Assembly: GCA_027604505.1 (NCBI GenBank)
Contig: JADIIX010000002.1
Coordinates: forward strand, 1 to 64,000
Reading direction: 5' to 3'
Length of the DNA stretch: 64,000 bases
Source of the DNA: Gonapodya sp. JEL0774
Lineage: Eukaryota; Monoblepharomycota; Monoblepharidomycetes; Monoblepharidales; Gonapodyaceae
A program made the position numbers and the translations under genes. This document shows positions 13,729 to 24,445 of the stretch, one piece after another. Position 1 is the first letter of the stretch, and each line of letters begins with the position of its first letter. The notes below the pieces were generated by a model. The model was not told the DNA's origin. It saw nothing but the letters and a program-made list of their open reading frames with translations, and searched no databases.

Positions 13729-16700
13729 TCAGAGTGCACCACCATACCTGTTCTCCATCCACTCCCCCCCAGGCAAGCTTTTGGCTTCTTCGCGGTCACC
13801 TTCCCTCCATGTACTCCTTGCATCTTCAGATGAACCGCTTCTGGCCAAGCACAAAGTCAGATTGAAACGAGCACGAGCATCCAGGGGGGCGAAGGCGTTG
13901 GCTCGGCGTGCCCACCGGAGACTATCGTCTGGATATCCGAGCAGTGAACTGATGTAGGTGAGAGTGAGGAAAGTGGATAGCTGGGGGCAAGGTGAGATCA
14001 CTCGAGTGACTGCTGAGGCGGGAATGAGCTATCAACAGCAAATACCTTGTTCTCTTCTCGCCATAACCCATCCACGAATACTCTTGCTCGCTTTGCTGTT
14101 TTCCACATCGCCACTACATCATCACGTGCTTCAGCTGTCCCTAGCGTACCACGTCCGATTATCGTCTGCCGCTTCCGTTCCTCGGTCAACAGTACCCATA
14201 TGTTGACCGCCTCAAAAAAGTCTACACATCGCTCCAATAGGTTCCGTGTGCGCTCTAATGCAACACGGGCTGACGCCAGTGCGCGGGCAACCGGAATCGC
14301 TAGCTCTGGGTCAAAGATGCCTTCTTTGGTGAACTTTTCGAGGGCATCGAGACATTCCTGTGCCAGTCGCTGCCTCACTTCACGGGCGACAGCGGGGTTG
14401 GTGGCTGCGTGTGCCATCAATTTTGCCCACACTACAAGAAGCTCTCGCTCAGTGATATCACCGCGGGCAGGTGTACCCTCCTCAGCCGCCCGTTTTACGC
14501 ACCACTGTCCAGCCTCGATGGATTCCCTTCCTCGTGTCCATGATTGCGGCAGTCCAACGTCATCAGAATCTAGCGCTACATCTTCCTCCATGGGAGCAGT
14601 TGCCTCCATTCTTGACAGGCGCAAGAAAACTCTGCCCACGGGCACACCCTCCTTTGCGACAGCCGTTGGATCTTGTAGAGCAAGCCGGGCTAGCACGGCC
14701 AGTGCGTCTCGCTCTGCGGAAATATCCCCAGCGTTTCGAAGTGCAAGACAAATGTTAAAGAGGAGGGTTGTTGTTGGGGTATGCAACCGAACCGACGTGT
14801 GAAGGGGGATTAGGGCCATTTTAGGAAGACCCTGGAAGTTTCGAAAAGATAGCGCATTAACACTTCTCTCTCTTCTTCGCATTCCGACGGACAAAGGCAC
14901 TTTATTCGACGGTGAAGCACTTACCATCCTGCACCTCGAGATACCGAGCATCCCCAAACCTGCCGCCCGTAGAGCATCGCTCCCCCGAGAATGCGAGCAA
15001 CGCTCAAAGCTTGCCGCCGCAGATTCGAAAATCCCCCCCCGGTAGGCGGCCAAACCCACCGCGAGCCAAGCCCACGACCAGTCGGCGGGGGATTGGTTGT
15101 CAAGGGTTTCAAGCGTTGACTGAATGGATATGACACAACGGCTGAGACGTGGAAGATCCGAATCTGATAGGGGGGCGATATTCGAGAGGAGGACTGCAAT
15201 GCCAATGACTTGCGCTGCCACTGACACCGTTGCCTCTCCTTCTGGAGTTGACGGATATGCAGGGAGTGAGTCTAAGCCGCGAGATTGTCCGGTCGTCTCA
15301 AAGCTACTGGATGCTTCCATGTTCTCACCACCTCCGTGCAGTGCTACAACACTCTCCACACACCGCATGACAGATTCTCGCGTAGCAGCAATCTCTGAGA
15401 GCCGCAATGACGTCACTTCCTTCGGCAAAAGGGGCCTCCGCAGAGCCTCCACCGCACACCGCGTCAGTGTCGCAAGTGTTAATATTCGTCTCACAGCAAG
15501 AGCAGACAAATCGCTGCCCTGCTTCATTCGCTGCCTCAAGCACTGGAGTGCATTCTCTAACACCGCAAGTACCCCGGCCTCCCCCTCATTTGCCACCGGC
15601 AATGAGTCACCACGTGCCCAGTCCGCGGCGCTCTTCACCGCACGAACGAGTCGGGCATCGCCATCGGGATCGATTAGGTGGAGGGGTCGGGTCGAGGGGG
15701 TCGAATGAAGCACACGATGGGCAAGGTGTGCCCACAGCGGAAGGTGGGCGCGAATGAGGGAAGGTGAGGGTGTATACGGTCGAATGGGAATAAAAGACGC
15801 TGTGGATGAGATGGGTGAGACGGTGAGATACCGAGTGAGTGGCTGGGAATAAAAGTAGATGAAGAGGAAAGGGTGCACTCACATCGCCTACAGATTGCAG
15901 TCAAGTGTGTGAGCAGGGATTTGGCAGTCGAGGTGTCAGCCAACTAAATGTTCCCATGGAAAAAATAAATGAGCGAAAGGAGCTAGCGGAAAATCTCGCC
16001 ACAATACGTCGCTCACGAGAAACTCGAGCAAGGCAACCATGACAGTCATAGAATCATCTGAAAAAGTGTTTACCCGCAGCACAGTGTAAGCTGGACCTGG
16101 CCCATCAGTTCCACCTTGGGTAGAGTCTACAATCATGGCTTCGCCGCTTTGGTGGTGTGGTGCACCACCGTCTTCGTGGTCCGATATTGCGCCAGTCCCA
16201 ACCTTTCTCGTTATGATCAAGTCCGAAATGCCTTTGGCATCGAGGCTGGACGGTCCCCCGAGGGCAAGCTTCGCACAAACGGACCAGTGTCTACACCGCA
16301 ATAGAAATGCTGTGGTGTTGGCAGAGGCTCCGCGTATGCTTCTGTCACGGCAGCGGGTGAGGAGCCAGTCGCGAAAAAACCTCAACGTCTCGATATAGGC
16401 TACCGGATCCGTTGCGGCTAATGTCCGTCCGCGAGGTGGAACGAGGGGTTGAGGGAATAATGGAAACCCGTTCTCAATGTCCGGACCAGATCGAGAGATG
16501 CTATCCTGCTCGTCATTGTTCGACCGCCGGAGGGCCGAGTACGTCCGTTCAGTGAGGTCCTCAGCGAGCTCGTGATTGAACGCATTCCATGCTTCATCAG
16601 TCAAATCAGGAGGGTTACCAGTGGAGTTCGGAATTCCCTCGCCATTCACTAGTACCGACGGAGAAGACCGGCGACCATATTCGTGCTGGAAGGCCTCGAG

Positions 16701-17027
16701 TATCCTCGCGGTGATCTGAGTAAGCTCCGTGAAACGACCTTGATCATAGAGCAGTCCGAATACATCGCACAAGCACTGGTGATTGCTCGACTCCGTCTCC
16801 CCACTCCCGTCACTTCCGAGCCCAAGCGATCTAGAAAAGCTGGCGGGCCAATTCTCAGTGCCACAGTCACAGACGCTGTTCGTGCCGGCACTTTCCGCAG
16901 ATTTAGTACCAGTTAAGGAAGAGAGAGGGAAGCGCTTTTTTCTTTCTCTCAAATGTAATTCGGCATTGCGAGGATAACTCCCATGAGCGTTAATCGAATC
17001 TGTCCGCCTGCCCCGGTCTGGGGGCAT
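13729..17027 (-). CDS. Large TPR-like helical-repeat protein; possible SPO22/ZIP4 relative
   Basis: Four exons (17027-16017, 15943-15883, 15799-14046, 13980-13729) join in phase to 1025 residues. What looks like two genes is one: the frame of exon 1 runs into a stop at 15936, but a good donor (GTGAGC, at 16016) and acceptor lead into exon 2. The protein is Ala/Leu/Arg-rich with helix pairs typical of TPRs, such as LLFNICLALRNAGDISAERD and the C-terminal GYPDDSLRWARRANAFAPLD and FNLTLCLARSG. There is no signal peptide or membrane helix. Length and the LLFNICLAL segment are compatible with the meiotic crossover protein SPO22/ZIP4, but this is a guess. The GTG-initiated upstream extension at 17039 was not used; ATG at 17027 was chosen. 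Confidence 0.65.
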
Positions 17028-17420
17028 CCATTCGTTCACTGCGTCTTTATGTATACAATGACTCGGTACGGACGGCGATTCAAAACTAAATTTTCTCTGG
17101 TACTCTCATGGATCGTGTTGTTACTTACATTCTTTCGAATCAATATCCGTAACGACCAATTACATATTCTAGAACTGTTTCCATGACATTGAGTCGCGGA
17201 TTCAACTTCCCACCTACAGATGACGTAGTACGTGATCACTCTATACGAGATTCCGACATATGAGTGCAAATGCAAACAAGTAATTCAGTTTTGCACGATT
17301 CGGAATCACATGGATGTTCGAATCTTCGCTTTCTCCTCCTTTGGTCGGATCGCATGAAAGGGATGCATGCACAGCTGAAGAATGGGCACATTTCCTCGAC
17401 ATTTTTCGTGAACCGCGGCA
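17028..17420. promoter_or_regulatory. Intergenic region between divergent TPR-like and HMG-box genes
   Basis: A 393-bp AT-rich stretch between two start codons on opposite strands. It presumably holds both promoters; no specific element was identified. Confidence 0.4.
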
Positions 17421-18616
17421 ATGGATTTTCAACTTTCGATGGCGCTCCACATTGATGATTCGCAGGTGAGCTGATCGAAACCGTCTTAACGTCTTAACCG
17501 CCAATCGCGACTTATTCCTTCCTCATCCCCCCTCGCCTTGGATTCCTCATCACTCGGTTTTCGGTAGCAGGAATTCTACGTTCGCGGCTGCCTTGCTCAA
17601 GGAACGCAACTTCAAGGTTTGCAAATGTCTTATTTGATTGAACCCATTCTTGCCTTGTTCACGTTACCCCGTTTGGCTGTTTGGGTCCGTCCGTCCGATA
17701 AGGGTTGCACCAACCTCCAGGATCCCACCCCTCACCACAATTACAACACCACCCACCAGCTTCACAACATGAATGTCGCCCGGCATACGTTGATATCCGC
17801 TTTCCAGAAGACTGTGATCAACTCAGGCGTCTCCTCCTTCCTCGAGACACCGGAAAACGCCGCCACAGAAAGATCACCGACAAGCCCCCTCGCCCTCTGA
17901 ACGCGTTCATGCTCTACCGCCAGATATTATCGGAGCAGCTTCGAGAACTCGGGATTGACATTATCGACGAGTTTCGGCGGGAAGGCCACAAGTTACCGTT
18001 TAAAGAAACTTCGCGGTTGCTTGGCACGTGGTGGAAGAACGAACCAGAGCAAGTAAAGAAAACTTTCAAGAATCTCAGTCATCTGGCGGAAGAGGAGCAC
18101 CGTCGCATGTGGGTTGGATGTTTTCTTTTGAATTCAACGCAAAGATACATCTAATAATTTTACGCCATGGCCTCGAAAAGGTTCCCGGCGTACAAATACC
18201 AGCCTGAAGCTCGAGTTGCAGTCACGAATCGCAAGAAAAAGCCCACCGCGAAAAGATTCCAAGACAGATCGCAGTCGCCTGACGAAACAGTCGAAGCCTC
18301 AGACTTCGAAATGAACACACCAGACCCAGAGTCACCGGTGCATTTAGAGTTACCACTTGATCAACAAACAATCGATGCCCTGAGCAACAACACCCTATCT
18401 TGGTACTACACAGTGCCACACCCCTCGTTCCTGCCATATCCTGGTGTGCTGATAAAACATGAGCCTGTCCCCGCTGTCGTATCGTTTGACATCGAGTACC
18501 CCGCCAGTCCAGTCCGCTCAGAGAATGAAAGCCCAAAGCTCTTGTCTCCATCGGAGCAAATGGCAGAGGAGGGAAGTCCCCTGGAGGATACGTTCGCTTT
18601 TGTTCCGTGGGAGTGA
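17421..18616 (+). CDS. MATA-type HMG-box transcription factor
   Basis: Four exons (17421-17465, 17571-17616, 17721-18108, 18181-18616) give 304 residues. The HMG box is at about residues 86-165: PRPLNAFMLYRQ, then LPFKETSRLLGTWWKNEP, then AEEEHRRM joined across the last intron to FPAYKYQP. The Arg-Pro-x-Asn-Ala-Phe start and the PAYKYQP end are the signature of the MATA_HMG class found in fungal mating-type and sex-determining factors. The C-terminus is basic (RKKKPTAKR, a likely nuclear signal) then acidic and Pro-rich, a plausible activation region. The 5' exons are less sure: the HMG frame has an in-frame stop upstream, so an upstream exon is required, and 17421 is the best in-phase solution. 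Whether it acts in mating is unknown; many such factors have other roles. Confidence 0.75.
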
Positions 18617-19285
18617 ACACGTTTCAGTTATCCTTATTCCGCACGTACTTGAACGTTTGATAGACTGAAATAATATCTATGTACTATGTACGGTATCGTC
18701 AGCCAAGGTTGCCCGGGTTGTCCAAGACCGTTGAACCAGCTGCATCCCTGATGTGCAAACCGCTGGGGTGCCCTCATCACGCGTAGTCAAAATTTCTTCT
18801 CTTTGGCCCTATTCTGCCTGCCTTGTTCTTTCTTGCGCGTCATTTACATAGTCACGCTTCTCAATTGTACTCGAGTCATGTTCGCCCCAGTGCGCCGCCA
18901 GGGGAGGGTGTGTGGCTTCAAGAACAACTCCAATGGTGACTTCCCCGGACCCAACGGCGCGCTGGTGGTTTGTAAATACAGCAAACCCACACAACCTCTT
19001 TTGTTGCGTGCAGCAGTGCCACTTATTTCATCCGTTTTCCCGAATCCCGTTCGTGCGGATGTGCTCGCAATGTCTTCCTCTGTCCATATGCATACCATTT
19101 CGTTGGCCATAATCCCCACAAATACATTTGACCTCCATGCCATAAGACAATGAATCTGTGTGAGGAAAGGCCTAATTGTTCAGGTTGGACTGGAAGATTG
19201 CCAGTCACTCCAACGGTGATGTTGTTCATACAGTTGGCCATTATGTAACTATGTAAGTAAACTCCCAAGTGCTGAACAATTCGCG
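18617..19285. other. Intergenic between convergent HMG-box and MSH1 genes
   Basis: A 116-codon frame (18803-19153, plus) is present but has no motif and no splice partner. Nothing else was recognised. Confidence 0.4.
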
Positions 19286-22200
19286 CTAAACATGGATCCC
19301 ATGTGCCCATGACACCACAATCGCCGGCATTCCTGACAGGGGAAGTTGTGAGAGAGCTGGTACCACGGCGAGCGTCGATACATTTGCTCTTTACCTGCGC
19401 GCTTCGCCACTTCGATTCCGTAGGAGCTCTCCATGACTCCAAGTTCCACCTTGTATGTACAATCAATATGGCCCGCCTGAGATTAGAATACAAGCGTGAG
19501 TCTGTGAGAAATGAGTCAAAGGATGAGTTCGCCTGAACCTACATTCTCAATGATCCCTGTCCTATAATAACCAAGTGAGTGGAATGCAACACCAAAACTC
19601 GGTGTCAGTCTCGGTGTCAGTTCTCCATTCGTATGATCACCACTGGTCAGTTTTGGTAACTCGTGAAAGTGAGTTGTGAAAAGACATCGAGCGCGAACCA
19701 CGTTGCAGAGGTACCGCAACACCGCGTAGGCCAGGCGAACTCCATCAAGGGTGGACGTACCGCGACCAACTTCGTCGATTATGATGAAAGATTTGGAGGT
19801 CGCCTCTTTGAGAATGGTGGCGGTTTCCACCATCTCCAACATGAATGTGGATCGGTCCTCATAAATATCGTCGGATGCCCCAACCTTTGAAACGACTTTT
19901 CTCGTAAAATGAGCCTAAACATGCTCACAGGAAGCGTACGAACCCTGGTGAAGATCCTGTCAACAAGCCCGATGTTCGCGCTCTCTGCTGGAACAAAACA
20001 TCCACAGTGTGCGAGAAGGACAATGATGGCGCTAATTCAAACCGACAGTTTAAGAGGACTCCCAAAAAGGACCGAGCCAAAGACAAGGTCTACGATTACA
20101 TACTTTTGTCGAAGGAAAGTGCTTTTACCGCCCATGTTCGGCTTCAGATACCATCAGACCTCAACCATACTCTCGGATCTTCACACAACGTTGCAACTCA
20201 CACCAGTAAGTAGCCAGGTCTTTTCGGAGCCATCGAGAACACAATCATTGCTTTTGAACTGCGATGGTAATGCAAGGTTGCTCATTAAGACTGTTACGTG
20301 TTTTGATGTGAAGTGCATCGACGACGTACAGTCTGACCCCGTTCATTTTGCTTGACTTCCACAATCTTTTCAGAGTGTTAGATCACTTTCAGCAAGACTG
20401 CATACAAAACGTTTCTCACAGGATGCCGGCCTCCACGGATTTCGATAGAGTTGCTGGTAGATAGAGCAATCACTCATCCAGTGACGGCATCCGATAAACA
20501 AAAGACTACTAGTACACCTCACCTGTCGTTGACACTGGGGCAGACAAAACCATTTCGGCGTGCTACAAGCGCGAATGATGACAGAACATCCATTTCTGAG
20601 AGAGCTTGAATAGCTTTGAGGAGATCATCCGCGTGATTAAGGAGCTAGATCGCGAGACAAGGTTCGGTAAAACGAAAATGCACACTGGACATAACCACTC
20701 ACTTTTTTGCATGCATCATAGAAGATGGTTTTCTCTAGCTCTAGTTGACTCGCAGCAAGATCCATCGTCCTATGATGAATTTCAGACCACTTCTGCGCTC
20801 CGTGCGTGATAATACGTGATGTCACGAGATAATTTACACTCTCGAATGCCAGAAACCGAACTCACTGAATCCTGGTAACGTACACGGCCCTGAGATCCAT
20901 GACCTACTGATTTAAGTTTCGTGTCCTTCTCGTACTTCGAGGCCCAAAATTTTGAGATTTCGATGTAAGGTCCGAGAGATCCACTGAACTTCAAGCTTGC
21001 CGTACTTCCTACATTGAAGGGCGTGAGGCGTGAGAGTACCTTGAGAGATGTCACCCGATAACATACCATAGTGTCTTTGAATATCTTCTTGGAGGGCTGC
21101 TTTCCTTGATCGAAATCTTTGAGCATCAATTCGCAGTTCATCGAGTTCGACCGAGACTCCCGTCGGAATCATACCCAGTGTTGGCTTAGATGCTTGAGTT
21201 CCGACAGCGGAGGCCTCGTCCTCGCCATCGATACCTTCTTCAATCTCAGGCCTTGATGTTTCACCGTCTTCGGAAGATCTTGCCTCTACAGAAGACTGCG
21301 GAACCAGAGTAAGCCCAATATCTGTTGCGACAGATCGAAAGTCTCTCAGTCTGCTCAGGAGGTCTGGCCGTACAGCAGAGAACCCCGTCGCAGACTCCAA
21401 GTATTCACGTATTTTATCCACAAGCGCCATTGTATCGAGAACAGCGTTGAAGTCTGTGGGACCACCTCGCCCAAGCTTCATACGTTGAATGGACCTTTCA
21501 GCGTCTTTGATGCCAGCCATGTCAAGACAAAAGCGATCAAAAATGTCCTGATTCGCGATGAAATACGCAACCAGACTCTGTCGAGCGCGAATGACCTCTA
21601 GATCCCTGGAGGGGGAGCCTAGCCCGATGTGATGAATGGATGTCACGGCTCAGAAGATGCTTTGGAGGTTTCGAATACACGGTGAAATGACTAACCAAGC
21701 CAGCTGCGAAGCATTCGTTGTCCTCCCTTTGAGTGGGTCTTGTCGAGCATGTGCAAAATCGTTCCAACTCTCCCTCTTTTCTCGCTTCGGCCAAACAGTT
21801 CAATTGCGTCAACAGTTGCGGAATCCAAAATGAGCGTGTCTGTCCGAGCGAAGCGCCTTGGGATCTCTAGTGCCGGAGTAGACATAGCAGAGCTGTCAGG
21901 TCCGCTGAGAAGTCCTCTCACGTACTCGGCGACAGACGAAGCTGCGAACTCCTCAATGGTACTCATTTGTTCGCCAGGTTGCAACTTGTGGAAGGAAGGA
22001 CGCGATTTGGAATGATCTGAGGCAACTGAAATGCTGACTCGACCGTAGGTGAGGATAGCGGCAAAGATAGTGTAAGGAATCGATTTCTTGTCCGATGGAA
22101 GATGTTTGATGTGCAAGGGCAGTCCCGGGCCAGTCTCGAAACAGTCTTCGTTGCCTTTACACAGAGAATGGTGCAGTATCACTTCTCGTGGCTGAATCCG

Positions 22201-23259
22201 GAACAACTCTCCAGCGAGATCTTTCAGGTCGATTGTCGAATAGTAAAACTCTCCCGTAGCCACATCAAGCCAAGCCAGGGCTACACGGGAGGATGTCCCC
22301 TCAGAAGCGCATATAGACAGAACGAAGTTGTTTGTGTTGAGCATTCCCAAAGCGTCAAGAGTATCGTGATCGATAACAGTTCCGGGTGTTAGTACTTCGG
22401 AGAGATACCGGACGACCCTGGATTCTGGAAGTTAGAACACCTCATTTCCTCCCGAGAACAATCGTTTGGTAGAGTAAATTATCAACTAACCGTTCTCGAG
22501 TCCCTTTGCCCCAAGGCAGCAACTCTAGCTTCTGCACATGTATAGCCACCTTGCGACCATTCTCTAGAAGAGTTTTGATAAACGCATCTCTGGAGATAAC
22601 TGGAAACCCCGCACGCGGTTTTCCCTTAGAGGGGCGTGCGATGCGGATGTTGAGCTCGGCGGCAACTTCTTCCAGGTAGCCACTCTGCTCATATATTTCA
22701 AAAAAGCTCCCAACCTGAACCAAATGCTACGAGCAGAACAGGAAGGTGTTGCTTTTCTATCCCTTGTGGAATCTTTGCCAAACACTCACTACGCAATCGG
22801 GTCGTGTTTGGTGCGCCTGAAAAACCGTGCATCCATACCGAGAACGGAGGAAAGGTAATTAATTATGACCCATTGGGAATACCCATGAAGAGCGCACCAT
22901 CGATGTTTGAGACTGGTTATTGAACGACGAACCTCAGAAATGTACGAATCCAGACTTTGCGAAGGAGGAGCTCGGGGACTGTAAAAGCATTATCAAAAGT
23001 AGTAGAAGAATCGGTTACACCATCATTAGAGCGCCTACCGTGATGACGAACGCGGCCGCTGACTGGTGGCCAAATCGGCCCGATCCCATCGTCGCCAACA
23101 CGATCCATCAATAGTGACGGAGAAGACAGGAAAAAGCGCATTGGAGCTCCTCCCAGCAAATGGAGTGATTGATCGAAAGTGTTGGACCGAAACCTTGCAA
23201 TTAAATTTGGTTCCTCGATGGCGCGAAGCGCGGCAACTTGTACTAAGTAGAGCAGGCAT
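19286..23259 (-). CDS. MSH1: Mitochondrial MutS-family mismatch repair ATPase MSH1
   Basis: A gene of at least 14 exons. Exons read with matching phases include 22726-22491, 22417-21696 and 21618 onward, with the last at 19332-19286. Domain I starts [18 protein letters not shown] (mismatch-binding Phe in GSFFE), then [11 protein letters not shown]. The connector and clamp follow ([41 protein letters not shown]). The ATPase carries RGGRHP, Walker [23 protein letters not shown], Walker [13 protein letters not shown] and [11 protein letters not shown]. The C-terminus is [18 protein letters not shown], ending AHGIHV. Overall order and the short C-terminus fit MSH1 rather than nuclear MSH2-6. The start at 23259 opens an Arg/Ser-rich presequence; an in-frame ATG at 23313 would lengthen it. 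The exons between about 23190 and 22830 could not be resolved. It is head to head with RRG7. Confidence 0.82.
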
Positions 23260-23458
23260 TCGAAATCGCGAGATGTTGTGGATATTCAGAAATCGATTTG
23301 GAATCGCTTCCATTCTGTGGGAGTTGCTCGCGGATACGATACCCTGAAATGCGAGGACCGCATCTATCAATGAACTTTGGTCATCATCTGTGGTTTGCGA
23401 ACAACAAGACTAGCACTTGCACTTCCCCCTCTCAGACGCCAACGATGGTCCTTGATTG
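23260..23458. promoter_or_regulatory. Shared intergenic region of MSH1 and RRG7
   Basis: About 200 bp separate the start codons of two divergently transcribed genes for mitochondrial genome maintenance and respiration. A bidirectional promoter is likely by position; no site was identified. Confidence 0.45.
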
Positions 23459-24151
23459 ATGATGGACCATTCGATGCTGTCGGCGTTGTTCAGCATCGTG
23501 GGCTCACGGAGTGTCTCTCGTGGCGGAGTTGGGTCTTGCCAACGACGTTCCTCTCATACTCGCACCGGGAGGGACTTCGAGTTACGGGCGATGAACTTTC
23601 TTCAGAATCGTCTCGGAATGACACTGCTCCATCGAGGAAAAACTGGTGATGAAGGGGTGGACCTCATCGGGCGTTGGATCTTTCCCCCACAACAAGACAA
23701 CCCATTGAAAGAGCTCCGCATCATCATTCAATGCAAGTCGTACAACAAAGCGCTCTCTCCGGTCCATATTCGTGAGCTTGAGGGTGTTCTTTCCCGACAT
23801 GCTTCCGCACATCCAGCAACAACACGAAACCACGACCAGGTTCTGGAGGGCGAAGTGCCGATCATAGGAGTTCTCGTTGCATCACGGGGCTTCAGTGCGA
23901 AGGCCAGAGAGCAATTTCGAAGCTCGCAGTGGCCTCTCCTGTTGGCGCACCTGCGCATACCACCACCCCACTCGGACTACACAGCTGATGAATTCATGAC
24001 ATGTGACAGTGTTCAGACGCCACAACAAGTGGTGAACCCGCCCAACCACCTTGATATTGCTCGGGCTAATTTGATGGCAAACAGTCGGGCTGACCTGCAC
24101 ATTCCCCTCCAGATGTTGACTCTAATGCGCAATTTGACTGTGACGGATTGA
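23459..24151 (+). CDS. RRG7: RRG7-like mitochondrial protein (DUF2034, Mrr-type nuclease fold)
   Basis: A single exon of 230 residues. Residues 1-40 look like a mitochondrial presequence (Ser/Arg-rich, no acidic residues after position 3: SRSVSRGGVGSCQRRSS). The core reads GRDFELRAMNFLQNRLGM, LLHRGKTGDEGVDLIGRW, then LRIIIQCKSYNKALSPVHIRELEGV. This matches the restriction-endonuclease-like fold: Glu in helix 1, GDEGVDL carrying the catalytic Asp, and QCK as the (D/E/Q)xK motif. Yeast Rrg7 is a mitochondrial protein needed for respiratory growth. Start: a TTG precedes, so the ATG at 23459 was taken. It is divergent from MSH1. Confidence 0.82.
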   Translation: MMDHSMLSALFSIVGSRSVSRGGVGSCQRRSSHTRTGRDFELRAMNFLQNRLGMTLLHRGKTGDEGVDLIGRWIFPPQQDNPLKELRIIIQCKSYNKALSPVHIRELEGVLSRHASAHPATTRNHDQVLEGEVPIIGVLVASRGFSAKAREQFRSSQWPLLLAHLRIPPPHSDYTADEFMTCDSVQTPQQVVNPPNHLDIARANLMANSRADLHIPLQMLTLMRNLTVTD

Positions 24152-24445
24152 GGATATTAATTTGGTTGTGCCCTATGGTGTTTTACTTCTGTCTGTCTAT
24201 ACTTGGTGAAAAGATATGGAAATGCACGCGTTGCGGAGCACCAGTTTGATTCAGTCAAATTTGTAACGGTACTATATATTATTATCACACAAGCTCTAAA
24301 TTGCGCTCACGTTACAATCTCTCCCGTTGTGTTGAGAACGATACAGGTACATCAATCCTGAGATTAAAAATGTCACTTCCGTAGCCCACAATATGTATAA
24401 CAAAATCGTTCCAAGAGCGTAGCAACTAGCAGTAAGCAAGATCAC

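Noticed and set aside
14047..15708. Plus-strand ORFs of 251 and 194 residues opposite the TPR-like gene
   Set aside because: Ser/Arg/Pro-rich shadows of the minus-strand gene, which has longer coherent frames and phase-matched introns.
18803..19153. 116-codon plus-strand ORF between the HMG-box and MSH1 genes
   Set aside because: No domain, no splice partner, and minus-strand frames overlap it; probably chance.
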